The translations under genes and the position numbers were made by a program. This document shows positions 15,184 to 23,973 of a stretch of DNA of 64,000 bases, one piece after another. Origin of the DNA: Chitinibacter sp046530675 (lineage in GTDB: Bacteria > Pseudomonadota > Gammaproteobacteria > Burkholderiales > Chitinibacteraceae); contig NZ_CP172558.1 in NCBI RefSeq assembly GCF_046530675.1, positions 992,001 to 1,056,000 of the forward strand, given 5' to 3'. The stretch's first letter is position 1. Every line of letters starts with the position of its first letter. The notes under the pieces are model-generated. The model ran no database searches. It was not told the origin of the DNA and saw only the letters and a program-made list of their open reading frames with translations.

Positions 15184-16802
15184 TGGCTAAGAACAAGAAC
15201 GATTTTCTTAAGGATTTGGCGGCGCTGGCCGCCGATTTGCGCCGCACCATTGAGGCCGAGGTGTGCGGTTTTGATCCTACTCCAGCCGCTCAGGAACAGC
15301 GCCGTTTGCAGGTGTTTGATCCGGTCAATGGCTATGCTTTTTTCGTCGAAAATTACTTTCCGCACTATGTGAAGTTTCCCGAGCGCAGCCAGTTGCATGA
15401 GCATCTGTTTGCGCGTTTGCCGCAAATTGTCGCCAGCGATAAAAGCGAAACGGATGCCATTGCCGCCCCGCGTGGCGAGGCCAAATCTACTTTGGTTTCG
15501 CAGTTATTTGTCATCTGGTGTCTGGTGACTGGGAGCAAGAAATATCCAGTCATCGTGATGGACAGTATCGATCAGGCGTATCCGATGCTGGAGGCGATCA
15601 AGGCCGAGCTGGAATTCAATCCGCGCATTGCGATGGACTTTCCCGAGGTTGCTGGTCAAGGCCGAGTTTGGCGAGCCGGTACGATTGTGACGCGCAACGA
15701 TGCCAAAGTGCAGGTGGCGGGTTCGGGTAAAAAACTGCGCGGTTTGCGACATGGCCCGCATCGACCCGATCTGGCCGTGCTGGACGATATCGAGAATGAC
15801 GAGCAAGTCAGAAACCCGGATCAGCGCGATAAGCTACAGGGCTGGCTGACTAAAACCGTGCTGCCTTTGGGCGGTGCTGCAGCCAAGTTTGACGTGGTCT
15901 ACATCGGCACGATCTTGCACTACGACTCGGTGTTGAGCCGAACGCTGAATAACAAGCTCTGGAAGTCGGCACGCTTCAAAGCTGTGCTGCGCTGGCCTGA
16001 CCGCATGGATTTGTGGGATCGCTGGGAAGAGCTGCTTCGCAATGATGGCGAAGATGTGGCCGATGCATTTTACGCGGCTAAAAAATCGCAGATGGATGAA
16101 GGCTCGGCGGTGTCCTGGTCAGCTCGTCCGATTGAGAAGCTGATGAAAATTCGGGCGCGCGATGGGCATGCTGCGTTTGACTCCGAATATCAAAACGATC
16201 CGGTGGCCGGTGATGCCGCTCCGTTTGCGAGCTGCATCCAGTTCTGGGTCAATCGGCTTGCTGATTGGATTTTCTACGGCGCTTGCGATCCATCACTGGG
16301 CAAAAAAGGCGCAAGCCGTGACCCGAGTGCTTTATTGGTTGGCGGCTTTAACCGCAATACCGGCGTGCTTGATGTGGTCGAGGCAGCAATTCGCAAGCGT
16401 TTGCCCGACAAGATCATTAGCGATGTGATCGCTATGCAGCGCGAGTATCGCTGCCTGCTGTGGGTGGTTGAATCGGTGCAGTTCCAAGAGTTTTTGCGCA
16501 CTGAGCTGGTCAAGCGTGCCGCTGTAGCCGGTATCCCCGTTCCTGCGCGTGCGGTGATTCCGAACACCGACAAGGTGTTGCGGATTGAATCGATACAGCC
16601 GCACATGGCGAATGGCTTGATCCGCCTGCACCCTAGCCAGTCCACGCTAATTGATCAGCTCAAGCACTTCCCGATGGCAGATCACGACGATGGTCCTGAT
16701 GCGTTGCAAATGCTTTGGATGGCCGCCACCACGGGCTTTGGCCAGATTGATTACACCCCAGTCACAAGTCACGCCAGCTTTGGCGGTGGTGGTGCTTGGT
16801 AA
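15183..16802 (+). CDS. Large terminase subunit (Mu gp28-like)
   Basis: The 539-residue packaging motor shows an ATPase domain with a Walker A-like APRGEAKST (about residues 95-103) and Walker B LAVLDDIEND (about 198-205). A C-terminal RNase H-like nuclease begins at FYGACDPSLGKKG (about 365), and DHDDGPDALQML lies near the end. It drives headful DNA packaging. The length is usual for the family. Confidence 0.92.
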   Translation: MAKNKNDFLKDLAALAADLRRTIEAEVCGFDPTPAAQEQRRLQVFDPVNGYAFFVENYFPHYVKFPERSQLHEHLFARLPQIVASDKSETDAIAAPRGEAKSTLVSQLFVIWCLVTGSKKYPVIVMDSIDQAYPMLEAIKAELEFNPRIAMDFPEVAGQGRVWRAGTIVTRNDAKVQVAGSGKKLRGLRHGPHRPDLAVLDDIENDEQVRNPDQRDKLQGWLTKTVLPLGGAAAKFDVVYIGTILHYDSVLSRTLNNKLWKSARFKAVLRWPDRMDLWDRWEELLRNDGEDVADAFYAAKKSQMDEGSAVSWSARPIEKLMKIRARDGHAAFDSEYQNDPVAGDAAPFASCIQFWVNRLADWIFYGACDPSLGKKGASRDPSALLVGGFNRNTGVLDVVEAAIRKRLPDKIISDVIAMQREYRCLLWVVESVQFQEFLRTELVKRAAVAGIPVPARAVIPNTDKVLRIESIQPHMANGLIRLHPSQSTLIDQLKHFPMADHDDGPDALQMLWMAATTGFGQIDYTPVTSHASFGGGGAW

Positions 16803-16804
16803 AA

Positions 16805-18385
16805 ATGGTGACAAATATGCCGAAAATTCTGGATCGTTATGGCAATCCCTTTGAGCAATCGACTTTGCGCGAGCCGCAATCGTCCAGGCTCGGCAATCTG
16901 CCGCGCGAGTTCGCCCAGCATCCGTCCCGAGGGTTGACGCCGCAACGGCTGGCGCGGATTCTTGAGCAAGCCGAACAAGGCGACTTGTCCGCGCAGGCCG
17001 ATTTGTTCTGCGACATCGAAGAAAAAGACGCACACGTCTTTGCCGAAATGAGCAAACGTAAACGTGCCTTGCTGACGCTGGACTGGCGTGTCGACCCGCC
17101 GCGCAATGCAACAACCGCCGAGAAAAAACAGGCCGAAATGGTCAATGAATGGCTGCAGGACATTGCCGACTTTGAAGACGTGCTGCTCGACTGCCTGGAT
17201 GGTGTCGGCCACGGCTTTGCCGCGCTGGAAATCGAATGGCAGCGCTTGGGCAATGTCTGGCTGCCAGCCACTCTGGAACACCGACCGCAGCGCTGGTTCA
17301 AGACACTGCCGCACGATGGCAATGCACTGCGCCTGCGTGATAATTCGACCGAGGGTGCCGAGCTGTTGCCATTTGGCTGGATCGTTCACAAGCACAAGGC
17401 CAAGTCAGGGTATCTGACGCGCGCTGGCCTGCACCGGGTGCTGGCGTGGCCATACCTGTTCAAAAACTATTCAGTGCGCGATCTGGCCGAGTTTCTTGAA
17501 ATCTATGGTCTGCCACTGCGCCTGGGCAAATACCCGAGCGGCAGCACCGATGCCGAAAAATCGACGCTCTTACAGGCCGTGGCCAGCATCGGCCATAACG
17601 CAGCGGGCATTATTCCGGAAGGTATGCTGATTGAGTTTCAGGAAGCGGCCAAGGGATCGTCGGAGCCGTTTCTGGCGATGATTGACTGGTGCGAGAAATC
17701 GGAATCCAAGGCGATTCTGGGCGGCACACTGACCAGTCAGGCCGATGGCAAAACCAGTACCAATGCGCTAGGCAATGTGCATAACGAGGTGCGCCATGAC
17801 TTGATGGTGTCCGACGCGCGCCAGTTGGCCAGCACAATGACACGGGATTTGATCTACCCACTGCTGGCGATCAATGCGGGCAGCGCCGATCCGCGCCGTT
17901 CTCCGCAGTTTGTGTTTGATGCCCGCGAGGCCGGTGATCTGAAGCTATACGCTGAATCGTTGCCGAAGCTGGTCGACATGGGCTTGCGGGTACGCAACGA
18001 TTGGCTGCACGACAAACTTGCCATTCCGCATGCGCAAGATGGCGATGAAGTACTCAAACCAGCCGCTTCGCAAACCACTCCTGCCAAGCCGAGTTTGCCC
18101 GTTGCCGATGCGAAGTATCGGGCGGTATTGAGCAATGCCCAGGGCGAAGTGATTTACCCCGATCAGCACACACTCGATACTGCCGGACTGCCTGCGCTGG
18201 ATGAAGCGATGCAAGTGTTGCTGGCACCGCTGATGCAGCAGATTCTGGCTGGCGATAGCCCGGATGCCGTCAAGGCAGCGCTGTCCAGTGCGTGGCCAGA
18301 GCTGGACGATGGCGAACTGCAGGCGATGCTGACCAAGGCGCTGTTTGTCGCCGATGTCTGGGGGCGAATCAATGCCGCAAGCTGA
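16805..18385 (+). CDS. Portal protein (DUF935, Mu gp29-like)
   Basis: The protein of about 526 residues matches DUF935 portals: MPKILDRYGNPF at the start, RLARILEQAEQGDLSAQADL, then AGLHRVLAWPYLFKNYSVRD and EIYGLPLRLGKY. The start may be 16805 or 16817; both give the conserved beginning. The portal forms the dodecameric vertex through which DNA enters and leaves. It follows terminase as in Mu and overlaps the MuF gene by 14 bases. Confidence 0.9.
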   Translation: MVTNMPKILDRYGNPFEQSTLREPQSSRLGNLPREFAQHPSRGLTPQRLARILEQAEQGDLSAQADLFCDIEEKDAHVFAEMSKRKRALLTLDWRVDPPRNATTAEKKQAEMVNEWLQDIADFEDVLLDCLDGVGHGFAALEIEWQRLGNVWLPATLEHRPQRWFKTLPHDGNALRLRDNSTEGAELLPFGWIVHKHKAKSGYLTRAGLHRVLAWPYLFKNYSVRDLAEFLEIYGLPLRLGKYPSGSTDAEKSTLLQAVASIGHNAAGIIPEGMLIEFQEAAKGSSEPFLAMIDWCEKSESKAILGGTLTSQADGKTSTNALGNVHNEVRHDLMVSDARQLASTMTRDLIYPLLAINAGSADPRRSPQFVFDAREAGDLKLYAESLPKLVDMGLRVRNDWLHDKLAIPHAQDGDEVLKPAASQTTPAKPSLPVADAKYRAVLSNAQGEVIYPDQHTLDTAGLPALDEAMQVLLAPLMQQILAGDSPDAVKAALSSAWPELDDGELQAMLTKALFVADVWGRINAAS

Positions 18386-19688
18386 AACGGCTCTGCCTGA
18401 TCTAGGCTTTGCCATCGGCCTGCCGCCAGAAAAAGCCATTGAATATTTCGAGGGCAAAGGTTACGCCATTGGTTTCAAATGGCAAGACGTGTGGGCAGAG
18501 GCGCATGCCAGGGCGTTTACCGTCGCAGGCGTTACCAAGCTCGACGTGCTACAGGACATCCGGGGCGAACTGGATGCATTGCTCAAGAACGGCGGTACGC
18601 TGCAGGAATTCAAAAACAATCTGATTCCAACGCTCAAGCAAAAAGGCTGGTGGGGCAAAGGGCAGATTGTCGACGAGACTTCGGGCGAAGTGATCGGCAA
18701 GCGGCTCAATCCGCGCCGCCTAGAAACAATCTTTCGTACCAATATGCAGTCGGCCTACAGCGCCGGGCGTTACCAGGAACATTTGGCCAGCGCCGGATCG
18801 CGCCCGTGGTGGGAATATGTCGCGGTGCTGGATAACCGCACCCGCCCGCGCCACCGGACACTGGCCGGAAAAATCTTTCGCTACGACGATCCATTCTGGC
18901 GTAGTTTCTACCCGCCCAATGGCTGGAATTGCCGTTGCCGTGTCCGCACCCGCAGCCAGCGCGATATCGAGCGCAAGGAGCTGGCAACGAGCAGCAGCGA
19001 AGGTCGAATGGGTGAAACCGAGCAATTGATCGACAAGAAAGGCACCACGCGCAAAGTGCCAAGCTATACAACGCCATCTGGCGAAGTGTTCACCGCCGAT
19101 GCGGGCTTTGGCTATAACCCCGGCCGTGCGGCCTATCAGCCAGAGCTGGACAAATATCACCCGGACACGGCGCGGCAATACGTCAAAGGCACGCTCACCG
19201 GCCCGGCATTTGCGGATTGGTATCGCGGACTGGACGGTGCGGTGGGCAAGCTGCGGCAAGCCATGCCATCGGCCAGCTCGCGTGAGTTGACTGCTGCAAC
19301 GCGCGAGCAACTGGCTGTGGGTCAGCGTTACCCCGTCGCGATTCTGTCGCCGGAATATCAAACATTGCTGCGTGCCGAAACGCAAACTGTCTGGTTATCG
19401 GACGATACGTTGAGCAAGCAACTGGTGGCGCGTGAGGGGCAAGACATCGGATTAGCCGATTATTGGCGAGTGCAGGACGTGATCGAGCGTGCGCAACTGA
19501 TCGTACAGGATGGCGAGCAAAGTCTGGTGTTTGTGCAGCAAGGCGACCGGGTTTATCACGCGGCAGTGAAATCGACCAAAACCGGCAAGGCCACTTTTTT
19601 AACGTCGTTCCGGGAAAGCAATCGAGATGCCGCAGAAGCGGCCATGAAACGAGGCACGGTCGTGAAAAACGACCTGATCAGGAAGTAG
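18372..19688 (+). CDS. MuF head morphogenesis protein with C-terminal PBECR/toxin-like domain
   Basis: The ATG at 18372 gives 438 residues. Residues 30-210 hold the MuF head domain, with the hallmark AVLDNRTRPRHRTLAGKIFR and PPNGWNCRCRVR. After a variable linker the last 90 residues (AETQTVWLSDDTLSKQLVAR, ERAQLIVQDGEQSLVFVQQG, KATFLTSFRESN) resemble the PBECR/RelE-Barnase-like nuclease domains that many MuF proteins carry. MuF toxins may be injected with the DNA. That the domain is active is not shown, and no immunity gene is evident. Confidence 0.85.
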   Translation: MPQAETALPDLGFAIGLPPEKAIEYFEGKGYAIGFKWQDVWAEAHARAFTVAGVTKLDVLQDIRGELDALLKNGGTLQEFKNNLIPTLKQKGWWGKGQIVDETSGEVIGKRLNPRRLETIFRTNMQSAYSAGRYQEHLASAGSRPWWEYVAVLDNRTRPRHRTLAGKIFRYDDPFWRSFYPPNGWNCRCRVRTRSQRDIERKELATSSSEGRMGETEQLIDKKGTTRKVPSYTTPSGEVFTADAGFGYNPGRAAYQPELDKYHPDTARQYVKGTLTGPAFADWYRGLDGAVGKLRQAMPSASSRELTAATREQLAVGQRYPVAILSPEYQTLLRAETQTVWLSDDTLSKQLVAREGQDIGLADYWRVQDVIERAQLIVQDGEQSLVFVQQGDRVYHAAVKSTKTGKATFLTSFRESNRDAAEAAMKRGTVVKNDLIRK

Positions 19689-19786
19689 CCTCGGGAGAGA
19701 CTCCCACTTTCTCTCACGCGATCCGTCTTGCGACGTCCTACGGCCGGGAGATTCACCGTGTTTCCGAGGCATAACTGAGTATAGCC
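19689..19786. other. 98-bp spacer between MuF and gpG genes
   Basis: No gene is seen. The spacer begins CCTCGG and ends close to CCGAGG, which could pair across it, and contains GGGAgagacTCCC. A structured leader or a terminator is possible. The evidence is weak. Confidence 0.35.
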
Positions 19787-20278
19787 ATGATCCAGATAGA
19801 AATCGATACCTCCCGGCTGGAGACCCTGTTTGACCGGCTGGCCAGAGCCGCCGCAAGCCCCGCGCCGCTGATGCGCAATATCGCCGACATCATGCTCGAT
19901 GCCGTCGAAGAGAATTTTGCTCAGGAAGGCAGGCCGCGCTGGCAAGGGTTAAAGCCGCCGGGTCGCTCCGGTGGAAAAATTCTGCAAAATTCTGGCCGAC
20001 TCGCCGCTGGCATCACGCCCAGCAGTGACGCGAACAGTGCCAAGGTTGGCACGAATGTCAAATACGCAGCCATTCACCAGTTCGGTGGTCAGACCCGTCC
20101 ACACCTGATCGTGGCGCGCAATGCCAAAGCGTTGAAGTTTGGTAATCGCTACGCCAAGTCAGTGAAGCATCCGGGGTCGAAAATACCCGCGCGGCCATTC
20201 TTGGTGCTGCAGCCAGACGATGAGGCCGAGATTGAATTTACGGTCTCAGAGTATCTGCGCGGGGTGATTGGTGGTTGA
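19787..20278 (+). CDS. Phage virion morphogenesis protein (Mu gpG-like)
   Basis: The 163-residue protein carries the tail-completion/virion-morphogenesis pattern: LETLFDRLARAAASPAPLMR, IADIMLDAVEENF, VGTNVKYAAIHQFGGQTRP, and the closing IPARPFLVLQPDDEAEI. In Mu, G lies between F and I, as here. It probably connects tail and head. Confidence 0.87.
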   Translation: MIQIEIDTSRLETLFDRLARAAASPAPLMRNIADIMLDAVEENFAQEGRPRWQGLKPPGRSGGKILQNSGRLAAGITPSSDANSAKVGTNVKYAAIHQFGGQTRPHLIVARNAKALKFGNRYAKSVKHPGSKIPARPFLVLQPDDEAEIEFTVSEYLRGVIGG

Positions 20279-20474
20279 GTCGCATAAACGACGTTAGCGC
20301 GCTTGGCATGAGTTGCGGGCTGCGATGGCATGCCTGCTGAGTAGTGTTGCGTTTTTAACGCGGGTTTAACGCCCAAATTACGCATTGATTTCTCGGAAGG
20401 TACGATGAGAGTCGGCAATTTAGATGGTGTACCGATCTGATGCTGTTATTTCAACTATAGAGAGAGTTTATTAA

Positions 20475-20786
20475 ATGCTAATGGTGACAACAGACAATTT
20501 GCCAGAAGGGTGTGTTATTCAAACTATGTACCCGCTGGTTTGGGCTTATCAGTCTGTGCAGATTTCAGAGAAATCTATATTACAAAGCGTTGTTGGTGCT
20601 TTTGGTAAAAAGGAACCCGGTGTTCAGGGGGCGTTTGACGCACTGGCTTCACTCGTGCCACCCGAGGCTAATGCAATTGTTGGTGTTAAGGTCACAACAA
20701 GTTCGCAGGCATTTGGCAATGGCACATTCCTCTATGTGACCGTAACTGGAACACCAGTAACTTATGAGCGACGTGAGCCGACCTAA
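20475..20786 (+). CDS. YbjQ-like (DUF74) small protein, phage cargo (moron)
   Basis: The 103-residue protein shows the end of a YbjQ fold: a helix (GAFDALASLVPPEANAIVGV) followed by strand-rich VTTSSQAFGNGTFLYVTVTG. YbjQ proteins are small pentamer-forming proteins of unknown function. It is preceded by 196 bp without a gene and has lower GC than the head genes on each side. It sits directly before the second late-junction repeat, between G and I, a place where Mu has no extra gene. Confidence 0.6.
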   Translation: MLMVTTDNLPEGCVIQTMYPLVWAYQSVQISEKSILQSVVGAFGKKEPGVQGAFDALASLVPPEANAIVGVKVTTSSQAFGNGTFLYVTVTGTPVTYERREPT

Positions 20787-20804
20787 CTCGATCACTTCGT
20801 CAAA

Positions 20805-20822
20805 CCACTGAACCCCATCCCC
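20805..20822 (+). repeat. Late-junction repeat, copy 2 (before the protease operon)
   Basis: CCACTGAACCCCATCCCC is identical to the copies at 12662 and 33094. It lies in the loop of a larger dyad formed by CTAACTCG (20783-20790) and CGAGTTAG (20824-20831). It follows the YbjQ-like cargo gene by 18 bases. Confidence 0.8.
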
Positions 20823-20838
20823 CCGAGTTAGATCCCGC

Positions 20839-20862
20839 ATAGCCCCGACAATCGGGGCTATG
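20839..20862 (+). promoter_or_regulatory. Perfect hairpin enclosing the protease start codon
   Basis: CATAGCCCCGA and TCGGGGCTATG pair fully around a CAA loop. The final ATG of the right arm is the start codon of the protease gene at 20860. No other good ribosome site is seen upstream. It could act as a terminator of upstream transcription, although no U-tract follows, or as a translational lock. Confidence 0.6.
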
Positions 20863-21948
20863 ACACATCCAAAGCCACTATTTGCCGCACTGTCGGTCGA
20901 ACTTAATCCCAAGAAACTCAAAGAGCCGGTCAAGATTTTGCCTGCGGGCGAGTTTCGTGCAAATGACGGTCGGCCTGCCGAGTGCGCTGCTTGGATTTTG
21001 GATTCGGCCAATGCCGCAGTGCTGGTCGCAGCGGCTGCTGCTAAACAAGCCAAAACCGTCATCGATTACGAGCACCAGACGCTGCGCACCGCTGTAAACG
21101 GCAAACCTGCGCCAGCTGCTGGCTGGTTTACCACGCTGGAGTGGCGCGAAGGCGATGGCCTGTATGCGCTGGTCGAATGGACTGCTGCCGCAGCAGCCGC
21201 CATCGAGGCCAAAGAATATCTCTATCTCTCCCCCGTATTCACATACGACGACAACGGTCGCGTGCAGGTGCTACTGCACGTCGCCCTGACCAATACCCCC
21301 GCGCTGGATGAATTGCCACCGCTGTCGGTCGCAGTGTTGTCGAGTATGGCAAGCCTTTCCCTCACCCCAACCCAACCGGAGACTGACATGGATGAACTCC
21401 TTGAGCAGTTGCGCTGGTTATTGAATCTGCCGGTCGGAAGTACGGCAGACGATGTTAAAGCGCAATTGCAAAAACTGATGGATCAACTCAAGGGCGATAA
21501 CACGGCTGCTGCCAGCGTTGATCTCTCTGCACTGCTGGCCAGCCAGCAAACGCAGATCGCCGCACTGTCAGCCAATCAAGCTGACCCTGCCAAGTTTGTG
21601 CCAATCGGCGTGATGCAGGAAATGCAAGCGCAAATCGCTGTACTGACCAATCAATTGCAGGCCGATAAAGCAGGACAACTGATCACTGCGGCGCTCAGCG
21701 ATGGTCGCTTGCTGCCTGCACAGGAAACCTGGGCGCGCGATCTGGGCAAAACCAATTTTGCGGCGCTGAGCACCCATCTCGAAACCGCACCGCGGATTGC
21801 TGCACTCAGCGGTACCCAGACCAAGGGGGCACCGCCAGCCGGTGCACCCGGCGGAGCTGGCGAGATGGACGCGGCCACGCTGGCCGTCTGCAAAGCATTC
21901 GGCAACAACCCGGATGACGTTAAGAAAACGATGGAGGCTCTGTCATGA
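20860..21948 (+). CDS. Prohead protease with C-terminal scaffold (Mu gpI/gpZ-like)
   Basis: The 362-residue protein has a Mu I-type protease domain in residues 1-170 (ILPAGEFRANDGRP, TVIDYEHQTLRTAVNGKPAP, AAGWFTTLEWREGDGLYALVE, and EYLYLSPVFTYDDNGRVQ). An alanine/glutamine-rich helical scaffold forms the rest. The protease matures the prohead by cutting scaffold and itself. An internal start at 21388 probably gives scaffold alone. The gene overlaps the next by 4 bases. Confidence 0.9.
   Translation: MTHPKPLFAALSVELNPKKLKEPVKILPAGEFRANDGRPAECAAWILDSANAAVLVAAAAAKQAKTVIDYEHQTLRTAVNGKPAPAAGWFTTLEWREGDGLYALVEWTAAAAAAIEAKEYLYLSPVFTYDDNGRVQVLLHVALTNTPALDELPPLSVAVLSSMASLSLTPTQPETDMDELLEQLRWLLNLPVGSTADDVKAQLQKLMDQLKGDNTAAASVDLSALLASQQTQIAALSANQADPAKFVPIGVMQEMQAQIAVLTNQLQADKAGQLITAALSDGRLLPAQETWARDLGKTNFAALSTHLETAPRIAALSGTQTKGAPPAGAPGGAGEMDAATLAVCKAFGNNPDDVKKTMEALS
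21388..21948 (+). CDS. Internal-start scaffold protein (Mu gpZ-like), in frame with protease
   Basis: ATG 21388 lies at codon 177 of the protease gene and has GGAG six bases upstream. It begins MDELLEQLRWLLNLPVGSTA and gives 186 residues of helical scaffold. In Mu, gene Z is translated from a start inside I in the same frame. The arrangement here is consistent, but use of the start is inferred from the ribosome site only. Confidence 0.6.
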   Translation: MDELLEQLRWLLNLPVGSTADDVKAQLQKLMDQLKGDNTAAASVDLSALLASQQTQIAALSANQADPAKFVPIGVMQEMQAQIAVLTNQLQADKAGQLITAALSDGRLLPAQETWARDLGKTNFAALSTHLETAPRIAALSGTQTKGAPPAGAPGGAGEMDAATLAVCKAFGNNPDDVKKTMEALS

Positions 21949-22349
21949 CCATTGCTACTGCTGATCGCAATACCGCGCACAAGGACGGCGAGCTGGTTCG
22001 TGTACCCGTCGCCGGTGCCGTAAAGATTCTGGGTGGAACGATTGTCTGCGCCAGTGCCACCGGCTTCGGTACACCCGGTGCAACAGCAGCCACGCTGGCC
22101 TACCTCGGCATGGCTGACGAATGCGTCGACAACACAGCTGGTGCCGATGGTGCGCTCACGGTCGGTGTGCGCCTGGGGCGTGCATTCAAATGGGCTAACG
22201 ACGGCGGAGATCCGGTTACACAAGCCAGCCTCGGCCGTCCTTGCTACATCGTCGACAACCAGACCGTCGCCAAAACCAATGGCGCGGGTACCCGTTCGCA
22301 AGCCGGGATCGTAGTCGGCATCGATGCCGACGGTGTCTGGGTTAAATAA
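21945..22349 (+). CDS. Probable head decoration protein
   Basis: The 134-residue, glycine/alanine/valine-rich beta protein (GELVRVPVAGAVKILGGTIV, CVDNTAGADGALTVGVRLGR) has the look of small decoration or capsid-stabilising proteins. It lies between scaffold and major capsid genes, where many Mu-like phages encode one. There is no direct family match by eye. Confidence 0.6.
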   Translation: MTIATADRNTAHKDGELVRVPVAGAVKILGGTIVCASATGFGTPGATAATLAYLGMADECVDNTAGADGALTVGVRLGRAFKWANDGGDPVTQASLGRPCYIVDNQTVAKTNGAGTRSQAGIVVGIDADGVWVK

Positions 22350-22361
22350 AGGAGCTGAACC

Positions 22362-23270
22362 ATGATTATTAACGCAAGCAACCTCAAGGCGATTTTCGTC
22401 AATCTGAAAACGACGTTTAACAACGCGTTCGATGCAGCACCCTCCAGCTGGCAAAAAATCGGCATGCTGGTGCCATCCAATACCAAAACCAACGATTACG
22501 CCTGGCTGGCCAATTTCCCGCGCATGCAGAAATGGATCGGCGAGAAACAGGCCAAAGCGCTGGCCGCTTTCAAATACAGCATCACCAACGATGACTGGGA
22601 AGCGACCGTCGAAGTCGACCGTAACGACATCGAAGACGACCAGCTCGGCATCTATGCACCGCAAGCCCAGATGGCCGGTTTCTCGGCCAAGCAATTGCCG
22701 GACGAGATCGTCTATGGGCTCGTGAATTCGGGCTTCACGACGCTGTGTTACGACGGCCAGTACTTCTTCGACGTTGATCACTCAGTCAATGGCGCATCGG
22801 TTTCGAACAAAGGCACCAAGAAACTGTCGTGCGCTTCGCAAGCGGCCGCTCAGGCAAGCTACGGCGCTGCGCGTACCGCAATGCGCAAATTCAAGGATGA
22901 CGAAGGCCGTCCGCTGAACATCATGCCGAACATTCTGTTGGTGCCACCGGCACTGGAAGATACGGCGCGTGCGCTGCTGACCAATGATCGTCTGGATGAC
23001 GGTAAGGCCAACCCATACAAGGGCACTGCCGAGCTGGTGGTCGATGCGCGCCTGACTTCGGATGATGCCTGGTTCCTGCTCGATACCAGCAAGCCGGTCA
23101 AACCGTTCATTTATCAGGAACGCAAAGCGCCGGTGTTTGTCGAGCAGATCGACCCGCAGGCTGACAACGTGTTCAACCGCAAGAAATTCCTGTTCGGTGC
23201 TGAGGCGCGCGCTTCCGGTGGCTACGGCTTCTGGCAGCTGGCCTACGGCTCTGACGGCTCGGTCGTATAA
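22362..23270 (+). CDS. Major capsid protein (Mu gpT-like)
   Basis: The 302-residue protein matches Mu-like major head subunit gpT: MIINASNLKAIFVNLKTTFN, the segment WLANFPRMQKWIGEKQAK, and FKYSITNDDWEATVEVDRND. The end is AEARASGGYGFWQLAYGSDG. It forms the icosahedral shell. A strong ribosome site (AAAGGAGCTGAACC) fits high expression. Confidence 0.95.
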   Translation: MIINASNLKAIFVNLKTTFNNAFDAAPSSWQKIGMLVPSNTKTNDYAWLANFPRMQKWIGEKQAKALAAFKYSITNDDWEATVEVDRNDIEDDQLGIYAPQAQMAGFSAKQLPDEIVYGLVNSGFTTLCYDGQYFFDVDHSVNGASVSNKGTKKLSCASQAAAQASYGAARTAMRKFKDDEGRPLNIMPNILLVPPALEDTARALLTNDRLDDGKANPYKGTAELVVDARLTSDDAWFLLDTSKPVKPFIYQERKAPVFVEQIDPQADNVFNRKKFLFGAEARASGGYGFWQLAYGSDGSVV

Positions 23271-23281
23271 GGGGGTAAACC

Positions 23282-23557
23282 ATGATCCGCATTACAGCCA
23301 AACAAGACGGTTTTCGTCGTGCGGGTCTGGCTCACTCAGCCAGCCCGACGGATTACCCGAATGACCACTTTAGCAAAGAGCAACTGCTGGCATTACAAGC
23401 AGAGCCAATGCTGATCGTTGAGGTGATCAAAGACAGCAATAGCGATACGCAAGGAGATCAGCAAATGGGAGGCGATGCCAGCCAGACTACCGATGTTACA
23501 GCCCAGCCAAAGCCTGCCGCAGCGAAAGCTACCGCAGCTAAAAAGGCTGCTCAGTAA
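23282..23557 (+). CDS. FluMu N-terminal-domain (HI1506-like) protein
   Basis: The 91-residue protein begins IRITAKQDGFRRAGLAHSAS and has PNDHFSKEQLLALQAEPMLI, which is the FluMu N-terminal domain pattern. An alanine/lysine-rich tail follows (KPAAAKATAAKKAAQ). It lies between capsid and gp36 as in FluMu. The function is unknown. Confidence 0.75.
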   Translation: MIRITAKQDGFRRAGLAHSASPTDYPNDHFSKEQLLALQAEPMLIVEVIKDSNSDTQGDQQMGGDASQTTDVTAQPKPAAAKATAAKKAAQ

Positions 23558-23973
23558 TGACTTACGCCACTGCCGACGACATGGTGAAACGCTTTGGTGA
23601 GCGTGAGGTGATCGCGCTGACTGACCGCAGTTTTGCCAATGCCATCGACGCCGACGTACTGGCCGGTGCATTGAACGAGGCCAATGCCGAGATCGATGCG
23701 CATCTGGCCAGTCGGTACAGCGTACCGCTGTCGCCGGTGCCGAGCCTGTTGGTCGGCGTGGCGTGCGACATTGCCCGCTATCGCTTGTGTGGTGCCAGCG
23801 TGGTGACTTCGGACGAAATCCGCAATCGCTACAAAGACGCTACCAAGCTGCTGGAAAAAGTGGGTTCGGGACTTTTGTCACTGGGTGGCATGCCCAGCGG
23901 AGAAGTCGTTCAGCCGACTAACACCATCCAGTTCGTGGGCGGCGGCAAAGTGTTCGGGAGGGACGCGCTGTGA
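23557..23973 (+). CDS. Mu gp36-like head-tail connector (DUF1320)
   Basis: The 138-residue protein starts TYATADDMVKRFGEREVIAL and continues with INxAxAEIDAHLASRYSVPL-like and IARYRLCGASV segments. This is the DUF1320 pattern. It is a helical connector-type protein. It overlaps the previous and next genes by 1 and 4 bases. Confidence 0.87.
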   Translation: MTYATADDMVKRFGEREVIALTDRSFANAIDADVLAGALNEANAEIDAHLASRYSVPLSPVPSLLVGVACDIARYRLCGASVVTSDEIRNRYKDATKLLEKVGSGLLSLGGMPSGEVVQPTNTIQFVGGGKVFGRDAL

